From the NCBI GenBank assembly GCA_020636495.1, contig JACJXQ010000008.1, positions 2,666,001 to 2,730,000 on the forward strand: 64,000 nt of DNA, in the 5' to 3' direction. The translations under genes and the position numbers were made by a program. Under the pieces are notes generated by a model. That model worked only from the letters and a program-made list of their open reading frames with translations. It did no database searches and was not told the origin of the DNA. Below are positions 41,511 through 50,045 of this stretch, piece by piece (position 1 is the first letter of the stretch; each line of letters starts with the position of its first letter). Origin of the DNA: Chitinophagales bacterium. Lineage in GTDB: Bacteria > Bacteroidota > Bacteroidia > Chitinophagales > Chitinophagaceae.

Positions 41511-42686
41511 TTATTTGAACTTATTCAGAATGTTAGATGGCACACCACCCTTATGTAACAGGAAGGCTGTTGTCTTATATTGAACGTAAGCTTTTGTTAC
41601 ATAGATGTACCCCTTGTAATCGTTCTTCTCACCCCAGGAATTTTTAACCATATAATACTCTCTGCCATTTTGATCTTCGGCTACACCTACTATGTGCATG
41701 CCGTGATCGTCGGTAGTAGTATAGTTATCAAATGCCTGCTGGCGCATTTCCTCAGTTATTCTCCTTTCTTTTTTAGGTCCGTTGAATAATGCCTTTTGCT
41801 CGTCCTCTTCCATATCTTCCCAATCCTTTTCAGGCACGAATGCTACCCCATTCTTCCAACTGAAATACTTTTCGCTCACATCAGTAGCCCAGGCAACCGT
41901 ATAGCCATTTTTCAGCGCATTGTCTATGATCGGTATGATATCATCAAACTTCACATTGAATATTTTATCCAGGCTCCAGTTGTCAGGTACCATCAGCATA
42001 GTTTTTTCATAGTATGGCTGGTAGCTGAATGAAGAGAACTCCATATAATCTGCCGGCTCGATGCCTACAACACTCTTTGCGAATGTCTTAGGTGTATATA
42101 GCTTACCCTTATAGTCAAATGTTTCCGGCACGGCCCCCAGGTAAGCATCCAGTACACCCTGGAACGCTTTCTTCCAGTTAGGTGTTATCTTCTTATTCGG
42201 ATTCTTTACAACAACATCCAGCATAGATTTCAGAATACCCTGCATCTCGCCAAATACATTCTTGTCTGTACCATAATTCAAGCCGCTGTATACACTTTGC
42301 GGAAGCACACCATACTTAGCATACATATTGATAACATCGTGGCATGCACCACCGTCTCCATAAGAAAATTCGCCATGCATACGTACATAAGCATCCGCAC
42401 GGTCAGTATATACGCAACGTGCAGTATATATCTCAGCAAGGTCAACAGCCGGGCGCCCCATGCGTATCATCTCACTCTCCAGGAAGGAGTTGGTTGAATA
42501 GCTCCAGCAAGTACCCGATTTACCCTGGTTCTTCACAGAGGTCCTTTCCAGGTTGATCTTTTCTTTGAATTCAAATTTCTTTTTTGCGCTATCGCTGGCG
42601 TTGCCGTCCAGCTTCTTTATCAGGTCGTCCTGTGCATTTGCCACCAAGGGCAACGCCATAGCCAGCATGATTACAATTTTCCTCAT
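41511..42686 (-). CDS. Secreted C1B-type cysteine peptidase (bleomycin hydrolase/aminopeptidase C-like)
   Basis: 391 residues. A signal peptide (1-19, ending ANAQ) precedes a papain-fold peptidase with oxyanion Gln54 and catalytic Cys60 (KNQGKSGTCWSYS), the catalytic His in DDHGMHIVGV and Asn in MVKNSWGE. Internal organisation resembles bleomycin hydrolase rather than papain because of the large insert between Cys and His. The family members in the cytoplasm are aminopeptidases; here export to the periplasm is predicted. Monocistronic. Confidence 0.9.
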   Translation of the reverse strand: MRKIVIMLAMALPLVANAQDDLIKKLDGNASDSAKKKFEFKEKINLERTSVKNQGKSGTCWSYSTNSFLESEMIRMGRPAVDLAEIYTARCVYTDRADAYVRMHGEFSYGDGGACHDVINMYAKYGVLPQSVYSGLNYGTDKNVFGEMQGILKSMLDVVVKNPNKKITPNWKKAFQGVLDAYLGAVPETFDYKGKLYTPKTFAKSVVGIEPADYMEFSSFSYQPYYEKTMLMVPDNWSLDKIFNVKFDDIIPIIDNALKNGYTVAWATDVSEKYFSWKNGVAFVPEKDWEDMEEDEQKALFNGPKKERRITEEMRQQAFDNYTTTDDHGMHIVGVAEDQNGREYYMVKNSWGEKNDYKGYIYVTKAYVQYKTTAFLLHKGGVPSNILNKFK

Positions 42687-42780
42687 TATTTAAATTGATA
42701 TATTATTAAACAGATGCTTGCGAAGATAGCTAAATATGCTGATGCCTGTATACACCCGTTTGGAGGGATATTGCGTAAAA

Positions 42781-42820
42781 AAACAAAGGGTTTCAAGTAT
42801 ATACCTGAAACCCTTTGTTT
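42781..42820 (-). terminator. Terminator of tRNA-Arg
   Basis: 15-bp stem AAACAAAGGGTTTCA with its complement, ten-base loop, and T run on the minus strand just after the tRNA. Confidence 0.85.
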
Positions 42821-42825
42821 TGTAG

Positions 42826-42899
42826 TGACCGCGTCAGGATTCAAACCTGAAACCTTCTGATCCGTAGTCAGATGCTCTATTCAGTTGAGCTACGCAGCC
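42826..42899 (-). tRNA. tRNA-Arg (ACG anticodon) with A19/T56 in place of G19/C56
   Basis: 74 bases. Acceptor GGCTGCG/CGCGGTC (two G-T wobbles), anticodon loop CTACGGA (ACG) on stem TCTGA/TCAGA, T stem TCAGG/CCTGA, discriminator A. The D loop reads AACTGAATA (one G where GG is standard) and the T loop TTTGAAT (T where C56 is standard). CCA is not encoded. Confidence 0.88.
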
Positions 42900-42920
42900 A
42901 TCCCTTTAAAATTGGGATTG

Positions 42921-42950
42921 CAAAGATAAGTGCATTTCTGTATTCTACAA
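42921..42950 (-). promoter_or_regulatory. Promoter of tRNA-Arg
   Basis: Minus-strand TTG (42948-42950), exactly 19 bases, TATCTTTG (42921-42928): identical in form to the tRNA-Gly promoter. Confidence 0.85.
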
Positions 42951-43014
42951 AGCTTTTTTTTATTCTCTCCCTACTCTTGTTTTGTTGTTATTTTACAACC
43001 GGAAAATCAGCCTC

Positions 43015-43488
43015 ATGGATATAGAGATATGGTCGATAGGAAAAGAGAACGAAGCCTTTATAGATACAGGCATCGAGCTGTATTTCAAAAAGACAAGACC
43101 GTATAATCCTGTTCAACTGGTCACACTTCAATTGCCCAAAAAAGCAGCCACAACGGATATTGAACGAACTAAACAACAGGAAGAAGAGCTTATATTTAAA
43201 AAACTGCAACCCAACCACTACCTGGTGCTTCTGGACGAAAGAGGAAAAATGCTCACATCTCCCCAATGGGCCAACCAGTTTCAGCAATGTATGAACCAGG
43301 GCGTTAAGACCCTTGTGATACTCATAGGCGGTGCCTTCGGGGTAAGTGACCGTATACGAAAAGAAGCAAAACAGGTTTGGTCATTATCCAACCTGGTATT
43401 CCCCCACCAGTTAGTAAGGCTTATTGTTGCCGAGCAGGTTTACAGGGCATTCAGTATATTGCACAACAGTCCGTATCATCATAGTTAA
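43015..43488 (+). CDS. rlmH: 23S rRNA (pseudouridine1915-N3)-methyltransferase
   Basis: 157 residues, the exact usual length of RlmH, from the ATG at 43015 (the longer frame from 42982 is not family-like). SPOUT-fold hallmarks: LLDERGKMLTSPQWANQF, the glycine-rich knot loop LVILIGGAFGVSDRIRKEA and the C-terminal HQLVRLIVAEQVYRAFSIL with the NSPYHH end. It methylates pseudouridine 1915 of 23S rRNA on the assembled 70S ribosome. The rhomboid gene follows 18 bases later on the same strand. Confidence 0.95.
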   Translation: MDIEIWSIGKENEAFIDTGIELYFKKTRPYNPVQLVTLQLPKKAATTDIERTKQQEEELIFKKLQPNHYLVLLDERGKMLTSPQWANQFQQCMNQGVKTLVILIGGAFGVSDRIRKEAKQVWSLSNLVFPHQLVRLIVAEQVYRAFSILHNSPYHHS

Positions 43489-43506
43489 TACATATATTTC
43501 TAAAAC

Positions 43507-44121
43507 ATGACCATAACGATCATAATCATAGCCATAACTGTACTGGTATCATTTTCTGCCTTCAGTAACGACGAACTATTCAACAAGCTCATATTCTATC
43601 CGGCCCGTATGGATAATCCTTCCGATTATTACAGGTTCATTACAGGAGGACTGATCCATGCCGACTGGATACACCTACTTTTCAATATGTATGTGCTATA
43701 TATATTCGGCAGGCAGGTAGAGGGTGTATATTCCGTATTTCTGGGTAAGCCCATGCTCTATGCAGTACTATACATTTTCGCACTTGTATTTTCTTCCCTG
43801 CCGTCATTTGCCAAACACAGGCACGATTACTACTACAGGGCATTAGGCGCATCAGGTGCTGTAGCTGCAGTTATGTTCTCTTATGTGTATTATTCGCCAT
43901 GGTCTGTACTATATGTATGGTTCATACCTATGCCGAGTATCCTGTTTGCCATAGCTTACCTGGTCTACTCTGCTTACGCATCACGCAGGGGTGGAGACAA
44001 CGTAGGTCACGACGCACACTTTTATGGTGCCATTTTCGGCTTCTTATTTACGCTGATATTTGAGCCTACGCACGGACAAATATTCATCCAGCAGATCATC
44101 AGGCCATCCTTCAATCTTTAG
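43507..44121 (+). CDS. Rhomboid-family intramembrane serine protease
   Basis: 204 residues with about six transmembrane helices. Catalytic Ser116 is in ALGASGAVA and catalytic His171 in HDAHFYGAIFG; the oxyanion-supporting HLLFN element is at 56-60. All residues needed for activity are present. The substrate is unknown. It lies 18 bases after rlmH, so the two are probably co-transcribed. Its stop codon overlaps the stop of convergent tilS by three bases. Confidence 0.9.
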   Translation: MTITIIIIAITVLVSFSAFSNDELFNKLIFYPARMDNPSDYYRFITGGLIHADWIHLLFNMYVLYIFGRQVEGVYSVFLGKPMLYAVLYIFALVFSSLPSFAKHRHDYYYRALGASGAVAAVMFSYVYYSPWSVLYVWFIPMPSILFAIAYLVYSAYASRRGGDNVGHDAHFYGAIFGFLFTLIFEPTHGQIFIQQIIRPSFNL

Positions 44122-45443
44122 GAGCGCTTAACGATCAATACCTCTGTTGTTAACGGTGTAACCTTGAAGCGTTCATCCAGGCGATGACCTGCTACCCACA
44201 CTATACGTCTATTACTTTCCAGCACCCATATATGCTCTTTCTCATGAACGGGTACCTTTTTATCTATCAGGTAGCGACTGACCTTCTTCTTTTTCATACC
44301 CATACCTAAAGGGTATAAATAGTCACCTTGTCTCCAGCGACGCAGTATCAGTGGTTGCTCCAGTTTGGCTGTATTGATATATGCTATATTCTCATCTGCC
44401 GGTACAGAACCTTCAAAACTTTTGTATTGGAATTTATACTGCCTTCCATCTACCATAAATGTTGTAGGTATCTTGTCAATTGTAACAAGATCCGTCTGGC
44501 GGGTATCGAAAACTATAATGATAAGAAAGTCTCTGTCACGGATGACACGATGGGTAGCAGATGAAACATAATGCCCGCTTTCCGAATTCAGCAATGCAAT
44601 AATATCATTGATCTGTCCCGTGGCGAACCCAAATTTCCTGAACAACTCATAACAGATTGTTTGTAAAGGATCAACCTTCAGCATTTTTCGCACAGGGATA
44701 TAGTAGTCCTTTCCTCTTAACTCCAAAAGCTTTTTCAGTTCCGCATCAACTGCTTTGTTGTACAACACTTCGACCTCTGTAAATCGCTGTATGCTGTTAT
44801 TCAGATTACAGATAACATTCGGGAACGCCTTTTGTACAACCGGCAGTATATTCAGGCGTACATCATTACGCAGGTATTTGTCGGATGAATTGGAAGCATC
44901 ATTTCGATAAGGCACCGCGTGCTCCTCAGCGTATATCAGTATATCCTTTTTTGCTGCAAACAACAGCGGACGGATGATACGTCCGTTCGTTACAGGTATG
45001 CCATGCAACCCACTGATACCCGTTCCTTTAAACAGGTTCATCAGCAGGGTCTCTGCATTATCATTGGCATGATGTGCTGTGGCAATAGCCGCATATCCGT
45101 TCTCTTTCCTTACTTTTTCCAGCCATTCATAACGGAGTATGCGTGCCGTTTCCTGTATACCTTTCTTCCACTCATCTACTTTAGCCTGTGTATCAAACCT
45201 GACATGATGTACCGGCACATTATGTTGCGCGCACCAGCCCAGCACCAGTTGTTCGTCTTTGTCCGACTCCTCGCCCCTAAGCTGAAAATTGCAATGTGCC
45301 ATGCCAAAAGGTGATCCTGCAGTAAGGAACATATGCGCCATGACCATTGAGTCTACCCCGCCACTAACGGCCAGCAGCACCGGTTCAGTAACAGGGAAAC
45401 CCTTTACCTTAAAATGATCGCTGAATTTTTTCTGTAAAGACAT
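44118..45443 (-). CDS. tilS: tRNA(Ile)-lysidine synthetase
   Basis: 441-residue PP-loop ATPase that converts C34 of tRNA-Ile(CAU) to lysidine, an essential step for AUA decoding. The PP-loop SGGVDS is at 27-32, with the family partners HCNFQLRGEESDKDE and ATAHHANDNAETLLMNLFKGTG downstream. The C-terminal TilS domains fill the second half (LRRWRQGDYLYPLGM). AUA codons are very frequent in this window, which fits the need for the enzyme. It starts three bases from the TPR gene stop. Confidence 0.95.
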   Translation of the reverse strand: MSLQKKFSDHFKVKGFPVTEPVLLAVSGGVDSMVMAHMFLTAGSPFGMAHCNFQLRGEESDKDEQLVLGWCAQHNVPVHHVRFDTQAKVDEWKKGIQETARILRYEWLEKVRKENGYAAIATAHHANDNAETLLMNLFKGTGISGLHGIPVTNGRIIRPLLFAAKKDILIYAEEHAVPYRNDASNSSDKYLRNDVRLNILPVVQKAFPNVICNLNNSIQRFTEVEVLYNKAVDAELKKLLELRGKDYYIPVRKMLKVDPLQTICYELFRKFGFATGQINDIIALLNSESGHYVSSATHRVIRDRDFLIIIVFDTRQTDLVTIDKIPTTFMVDGRQYKFQYKSFEGSVPADENIAYINTAKLEQPLILRRWRQGDYLYPLGMGMKKKKVSRYLIDKKVPVHEKEHIWVLESNRRIVWVAGHRLDERFKVTPLTTEVLIVKRS

Positions 45444-45446
45444 GAT

Positions 45447-45761
45447 CTAAAATGTCAGTTCTTCGTATGCACTTCTCAACTCGCTGTACGAGTGGTTATC
45501 GCCGGCTGCTTTGCATTGTTCCATCCCTTGTTCATATACAGCTATCGCCTTTTGCTCTTCACCCAGCCGCTCCAGCAGTTTGGCATAGTGATAATAGGTA
45601 GCCACATAGGCAGCGTCATACTCCATATTTTTTTTGAACAACTCTCCTGCCGATACATCGTCACCCAGCTTAATGTACTCCAGTGCCAACGCGTGGTTCA
45701 GGAAACAATCATCCGGGTTCTGCTGCAGGTATGCCCTGATCTTTTCTATTCTGTCGTTCAT
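45447..45761 (-). CDS. Small TPR-type protein
   Basis: 104 residues from the ATG at 45761. About two and a half tetratricopeptide repeats (NPDDCFLNHALALEYIKLGDDVSAGELF and YVATYYHYAKLLERLGEEQKAIAVYEQGMEQ) fill almost the whole chain. There is no signal peptide, so it is probably a cytoplasmic adaptor. It lies just upstream of tilS on the same strand with a three-base gap and forms an operon with it; a functional link to tRNA lysidine formation is not known. Confidence 0.75.
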   Translation of the reverse strand: MNDRIEKIRAYLQQNPDDCFLNHALALEYIKLGDDVSAGELFKKNMEYDAAYVATYYHYAKLLERLGEEQKAIAVYEQGMEQCKAAGDNHSYSELRSAYEELTF

Positions 45762-45782
45762 TGCCGGCGAAGTTAGATAATA

Positions 45783-45806
45783 ACGGGCTACCATATGGTA
45801 GCCCGT
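45783..45806. terminator. Perfect palindrome between the PNGase-F-like gene and the TPR gene
   Basis: 24-base perfect inverted repeat ACGGGCTACCAT/ATGGTAGCCCGT. An A run lies on the right, but no T run lies on its transcribed downstream side, so its role as terminator of the secreted-protein gene is probable, not certain. Confidence 0.55.
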
Positions 45807-45833
45807 CAAAAAAATCATTAATTCATGTATATG

Positions 45834-47768
45834 TTACCTGGCCACTACTACCCTTGCCTGTAACTTCTCAGTGCCCGTGCTGTTTACATATACCACGGTA
45901 TAAACCCCATTAGGCATAGCCGAAATGTTTATCTCAGTAGCAGCCTCCTCAACATGCTGCTGCAATACCGTGCGGCCCATCATGTCTTTCAGTTGTAGTT
46001 GTCCGCTCAGGTCATTCACTCCATCCAGCGACACCTTTATTGTGTTCTGTGCCGGGTTAGGATATACGGCTATAACAGGCGACTTGGTAACATCCTGAAC
46101 TTCATTGGGCCATAGCACATTGAAGTATTGTGTAAAGCCACAACCAAAATCACCGCTGAAATAACCATCCAGTTGGTATGGCAACGGAGAGTTGGTCCTG
46201 ACAACTTTCAGATACCCTGAACCGGCACTTGAATTGGCCCACCATGATAAGCCATCGCAACCTGCATCTTCTACTACCAGTTTAAAAACACCCACTGTTA
46301 ATGAAACCGTATCTCTGTAGGTTGTGTTCGGAGCACAGTTCTCTCTTTTGGCCAGTACATTATCATTATACTGGTCTACTATCTTCCAGCTTGTCTCGCT
46401 AACACCTGCTGAAACACTGGCATTTGTGAACATTTCTACCACAAATGTTGTCGGCAGTTGTTTTGCGGCAGTAAAGGAAGAAGAGAACTTATTATTGGTC
46501 GCATCATCATCAGCTTTGCCATTTACTTCAGCTATTTCCACGTTAAACTCATGTGTACCTGTAATGGTCCTCAGGTCAAGCAAGGGGTCAAATTTAACCG
46601 TTGCTTTTTCCAGTGGTGCCAACGAACCATTCCATATATATTCTTTCTGGCCGCTGCCGCCCACCATCTCGTATTTGAACTTGATACTGGTAATAGTAGT
46701 GCTACCTGTATTCTGCACTTCTACCATCGGCCTGCCTGTGTATGGATTGTAGCGATAATGCTTTTCGTGGTCGCTTGGTGCTATGATGTCATCCAGCGAT
46801 GCATCCAGCGTTTTATTGAAACCACCATAATAGAACACATTACCCTGTACGATATAACTACCCCACGAGCCACTACCTATGTAATATTCGAAGTCAACAT
46901 CCAGGTCGAAGGTATTACCGCCTGTTACCCCACTCAGCTTATGAAAATTAGGGAACACGATATCGCCAGGGCACCAGTTGCCCCTCTCATATATCCATGT
47001 ACCCGACTGCGGGTATAAGTGGTTCAGGCCACAATCATCACGCCACATTTCTGTCTTATCAAACTTGTTGCCATTCAGCTTTACTTCATAATATTTCTTA
47101 CTGAATTCGCAGCATCCGTTATTGTCGCTGCCATGCCCCGAAACGGTGAACATCAGTTCAGCAGATTGTGTATTGGCTGGTGCAGTCAGCGATTTTGTGT
47201 CTATCTTATTTTCAATGAACTGTGCCGCTGATGTATCACCAAAACGACTACTGGTGCCCCAGGCCTTGGTTACACCTAACACATTTCTCGGCGGCGTACC
47301 CTCGATCATGGCAAATTTTACATTACCCGTAAATCCCCATGAATAACCTGAATAGCTGATACGTACTGTACCGCTGTCTTTCAGTTCGTTGTAGAAATCG
47401 GTTACGTCAAATTCATAGCGTTCCTTCCATGTCCACGGGAAACGGGCATAGGAAACATTGGCATAAGGAGTTATGAAACGCGCCAGTTCCATAGTATCGC
47501 CTGTTTTGGGACGAATATGCAGGCTCACGGTATAATCCCAGTCACCGCAGTATTGCGCGCTAACGGGGCATTGGTATTTACCCAGGGTAAATATCATCAT
47601 TATTTTACGGTAAGATTTACTGCCATCCGGAAATTCTACCGTCGTATCGAATGCGCCATTATGATCCATCCAGATGTCATTATGAGCCTGTACCCAGGTA
47701 GTATCTCCCGGTGCAGCCATCGCATTGATAGCCAACAAACTAAACACTGCCAGTAATATCTTCTTCAT
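45834..47768 (-). CDS. Secreted PNGase-F-like protein with T9SS type A sorting domain
   Basis: 644 residues from the ATG at 47768. Signal peptide about 1-18 (ending AMAAP). Residues about 20-370 match the two jelly-roll domains of peptide-N-glycosidase F: QCPVSAQYCGDWDY...FITPY aligns with the active-site region, keeping Asp78 in the place of the primary catalytic Asp60, and Glu221 in GCCEF fits Glu206. The partner of Glu118 is not conserved (SGYSW). Then come an adhesion-like middle (about 370-560) and a T9SS type A tail (VYPNPAQNTIKV...). If active, it would release N-glycans from glycoproteins outside the cell; a binding-only role is the alternative. Confidence 0.75.
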   Translation of the reverse strand: MKKILLAVFSLLAINAMAAPGDTTWVQAHNDIWMDHNGAFDTTVEFPDGSKSYRKIMMIFTLGKYQCPVSAQYCGDWDYTVSLHIRPKTGDTMELARFITPYANVSYARFPWTWKERYEFDVTDFYNELKDSGTVRISYSGYSWGFTGNVKFAMIEGTPPRNVLGVTKAWGTSSRFGDTSAAQFIENKIDTKSLTAPANTQSAELMFTVSGHGSDNNGCCEFSKKYYEVKLNGNKFDKTEMWRDDCGLNHLYPQSGTWIYERGNWCPGDIVFPNFHKLSGVTGGNTFDLDVDFEYYIGSGSWGSYIVQGNVFYYGGFNKTLDASLDDIIAPSDHEKHYRYNPYTGRPMVEVQNTGSTTITSIKFKYEMVGGSGQKEYIWNGSLAPLEKATVKFDPLLDLRTITGTHEFNVEIAEVNGKADDDATNNKFSSSFTAAKQLPTTFVVEMFTNASVSAGVSETSWKIVDQYNDNVLAKRENCAPNTTYRDTVSLTVGVFKLVVEDAGCDGLSWWANSSAGSGYLKVVRTNSPLPYQLDGYFSGDFGCGFTQYFNVLWPNEVQDVTKSPVIAVYPNPAQNTIKVSLDGVNDLSGQLQLKDMMGRTVLQQHVEEAATEINISAMPNGVYTVVYVNSTGTEKLQARVVVAR

Positions 47769-48133
47769 ATTCATATTTGTTAAGAGGGTAAAAATAGCAA
47801 AAACATAATAGAGTGGGTAGATTGTCATGGTTTTGTAAATCCTGACTGATACAGTCTTAACATCGTTACATATACACATTTATCGCCCTGCGTAGACAGG
47901 TAAGCTATTTTGTATCGTTTTGTTCTGTTTTGTATCGAAAATGTGGACAGGTAAATTTTCCGTTTTTTATTAAACAGTTCATTTTCAATAAGGTAGACAT
48001 TTCTACCTTTTTCGCGGCCTTTCGCATCGTCATAAGAATTAATATATAAGTTCGTTTTCATAAGGTGGTATTTTCAGTCGTAAGTAACAATAACAAATAT
48101 AATACAAAATAAACTATTATAAAATTAAAAAAA
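47769..48133. other. Intergenic region with short repeats and a doubtful small frame
   Basis: A 78-codon minus-strand frame (47825-48061) starts MKTNLYINSYDDAKG but shows no family, no signal and a repeat-driven sequence (YLSTFSIQ, YLSTQGDK), so it is not called as a gene. TTTTGTATCG and ACAGGTAA each occur twice here; they could be regulatory. Confidence 0.4.
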
Positions 48134-48160
48134 TACGGAGTCTCAAAAAGAAACTCCGTA
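48134..48160 (-). terminator. Terminator after the small secreted protein gene
   Basis: TACGGAGT with its complement around an 11-base loop, then a long T run on the minus strand. Confidence 0.75.
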
Positions 48161-48223
48161 CAAGTAGCGGGTATATGCTCATAAAAATGAGTCGTGTTTA
48201 CAAGAATGATCCTGTTGTTGTTA

Positions 48224-48562
48224 CTATTGTCCGATAACCTTTACCCCAACACCTGTAGGGTTGTTATCCTTAAACTGTTGTATCTCTTTATCGGTATGGT
48301 TCCTTGGGTCAGGAGTGGGTGCAGGTGTTTGCCCGATAGACACATTGTTATTAACCTTATACTCAGTAGGGAAACCACTGCTTTTCTCAGGGGGCTTAGG
48401 ATCGGCCTTACCATACTGCCCCTGCGAGTTGTAGTTGATGTTGTTGTAGTTGGTGTTGGAAGGCTGCAGGTCCTTCATTATTATATCCTTTGTACTGTTT
48501 TGCGCATAACCCGTAGTACATACAACTATCATAACAACCCATAATGCTGATAACTTTTTCAT
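48224..48562 (-). CDS. Small secreted protein, unknown function
   Basis: 112 residues from the ATG at 48562 with a signal peptide (about 1-21, ending GYAQ). The mature part is polar and Asn/Pro/Gln-rich (NTNYNNINYNSQGQYG, PKPPEKSSGFPTEYKV), probably unstructured. No family, metal site or lipobox is seen. It is monocistronic, with its own terminator. Confidence 0.55.
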   Translation of the reverse strand: MKKLSALWVVMIVVCTTGYAQNSTKDIIMKDLQPSNTNYNNINYNSQGQYGKADPKPPEKSSGFPTEYKVNNNVSIGQTPAPTPDPRNHTDKEIQQFKDNNPTGVGVKVIGQ

Positions 48563-48742
48563 TGCTTTTGCTTTTTGGTGAAATACAATATTAGACACTC
48601 CCCCAACATCGTCATACATGAGAATACTCATCTCCTGCACATGAAAAAACATACCCCGGCAATAATATATTAAAACACAAAAGCCTGCCCAACCAGGCAG
48701 ACTCCTGCTTTATTTATTATGAACCACGCTTACATTACTATA

Positions 48743-49225
48743 TCAGGCAACCTTTATCTCCTGTACGGCCTCCTGCGCTTCAGGGTCTTTGGGTAAGGTC
48801 ACGGTCAGCACACCATCGGTATAGGTGGCAGATATCTTGTCTGTCAGCACCTTACCATTCAGCCTGAACGAGCGTTCAAAAGCTGTAGGCTGGTATTCTT
48901 CGTAGATGAATTCTTTTTTACCCTCGTCGTTCTTTGGTTGGTAGCCGATGGTCAGCACTTCTTCATCTATTGATATGTTGAACTGTTCCTTTTTCAGTCC
49001 GGCGGCATACAGCGACAGCATATATGCGTCTTCCGTCTCTTCAATGTTTACTGCTTTGTGCCCGGCCATATGCCTGCGCAGCTTATCAGCCCAGGGATGA
49101 TGCCCTCCGTGAGAACGTCCGAACCCTTCTCCGAACATTCCGCCGAAACCACCTTTGCATCCACCATAATTATTGTCAAATCCTTGTTGACCATTTCTTG
49201 CTTTAAAAGCTCCTTTATTGAACAT
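48743..49225 (-). CDS. Small heat-shock protein with glycine-rich N-terminus
   Basis: 160 residues. The alpha-crystallin domain spans about 55-160 (VNIEETEDAYMLSLYAAGLKKEQFNISI; FERSFRLNGKVLTDKISATYTDGVLTVTLPKD). The first 50 residues are unusual for Hsp20: FDNNYGGCKGGFGGMFGEGFGRSHGGHH, rich in Gly, Phe and His. It is the last gene of a run with the sigma factor and two small membrane proteins, separated from them by a terminator-like hairpin. It is likely the stress effector of that group (inference). Confidence 0.88.
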   Translation of the reverse strand: MFNKGAFKARNGQQGFDNNYGGCKGGFGGMFGEGFGRSHGGHHPWADKLRRHMAGHKAVNIEETEDAYMLSLYAAGLKKEQFNISIDEEVLTIGYQPKNDEGKKEFIYEEYQPTAFERSFRLNGKVLTDKISATYTDGVLTVTLPKDPEAQEAVQEIKVA

Positions 49226-49261
49226 GTTGTAATTGATTTAAAAAATTGAAAAATTGTTGTT

Positions 49262-49558
49262 TTAGTTGATAGGTATAATAGCAGACCTTACTCTTGCTGT
49301 GGCAGGCACGAAAGGGCTGCCTTGCTGCACAGGTACAATGCCCCTATGGCGTGTGGGTATCTCTTCCTCACCATGGTAGTGTAGCCCGCCCCTGTGGCGA
49401 CCTGTGTTCATGAATGTTTTTGCGGCCATTACTATCAGGCCTACGGCCAATACCATCACCAGCATCTTGAATATCATCATCAGCACGAACGATGCCAGTC
49501 CGGCCATGAGGGTGAGTATCACTACCCTCGACAGAATAAATTTTATTTTATTGTTCAT
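49262..49558 (-). CDS. Small membrane protein of the sigma/Hsp20 cluster
   Basis: 98 residues. A hydrophobic first half (about 8-45) makes one long or two short transmembrane helices (LTLMAGLASFVLMMIFKMLVMVLAVGLIVM), and the second half is polar with HYHGEEEIPTRHRG and a low-complexity end. No family is recognised. It lies 36 bases upstream of the hsp20 gene on the same strand, so the two are co-transcribed. Confidence 0.55.
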   Translation of the reverse strand: MNNKIKFILSRVVILTLMAGLASFVLMMIFKMLVMVLAVGLIVMAAKTFMNTGRHRGGLHYHGEEEIPTRHRGIVPVQQGSPFVPATARVRSAIIPIN

Positions 49559-49660
49559 TTCTCTTTAGTTTTTTGTTGTTATCGGGCCCTTTGTATTGTA
49601 GACGAACATCGACTTCTTTTACTTTAAGCTTCAACAAAGTTTTTTTTACAGGCACAAAAA

Positions 49661-49681
49661 AGCCGCAACATAGTTGCGGCT
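49661..49681 (-). terminator. Hairpin between the sigma pair and the hsp20 pair
   Basis: AGCCGCAAC paired with GTTGCGGCT around three bases, with TTTTTT following on the minus strand. It probably reduces but need not abolish read-through. Confidence 0.75.
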
Positions 49682-49706
49682 GTATAAAAAATGTTCGTTG
49701 TGTTTA

Positions 49707-50036
49707 TCAATGCCTGAAACGGCGCTTCCACTCTTCGCGCAGGGCGGCACGTTCTTCATCAGTAGCATTCATCAGCTTCTCGCGCAGGTGACCGGCTGCA
49801 TGCGGGCCGAAACGGTGCCCACCACCACGCGGACGAAAATTGCCAAATAATATCTTGCTCAGTATGAACAACCCGGATGCCTGCCAGAAGTTGATACGGC
49901 GCACATCCAGCAGCGAAGGCAGTATAGCATTCCACAGCAGCATGACAGCCAGCCCTGCCAGTGCTACTACCGCAGGTACTATCAGCAATAACAACCATAC
50001 TTTTTTGCCGCGCCTGTGTGACATATTTCTGTTCAT
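49707..50036 (-). CDS. Small membrane protein next to the ECF sigma factor (possible regulator)
   Basis: 109 residues with a basic start (NRNMSHRRGKKVW), a transmembrane helix at about 13-36 and a second hydrophobic stretch (FWQASGLFILSKILF). The C-terminal tail is cytoplasmic by this topology and helical (LREKLMNATDEERAALREEWKRRFRH). It starts nine bases after the sigma gene stop. Anti-sigma factors often sit here as membrane proteins with a cytoplasmic helix, which fits in outline, but no known anti-sigma domain is recognisable. Confidence 0.6.
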   Translation of the reverse strand: MNRNMSHRRGKKVWLLLLIVPAVVALAGLAVMLLWNAILPSLLDVRRINFWQASGLFILSKILFGNFRPRGGGHRFGPHAAGHLREKLMNATDEERAALREEWKRRFRH

Positions 50037-50045
50037 AGATACATA

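Noticed and set aside
47825..48061. 78-residue minus-strand frame between two secreted-protein genes
   Set aside because: Its sequence arises from short DNA repeats, it has no signal or domain, and it overlaps the likely promoter of the PNGase-F-like gene.
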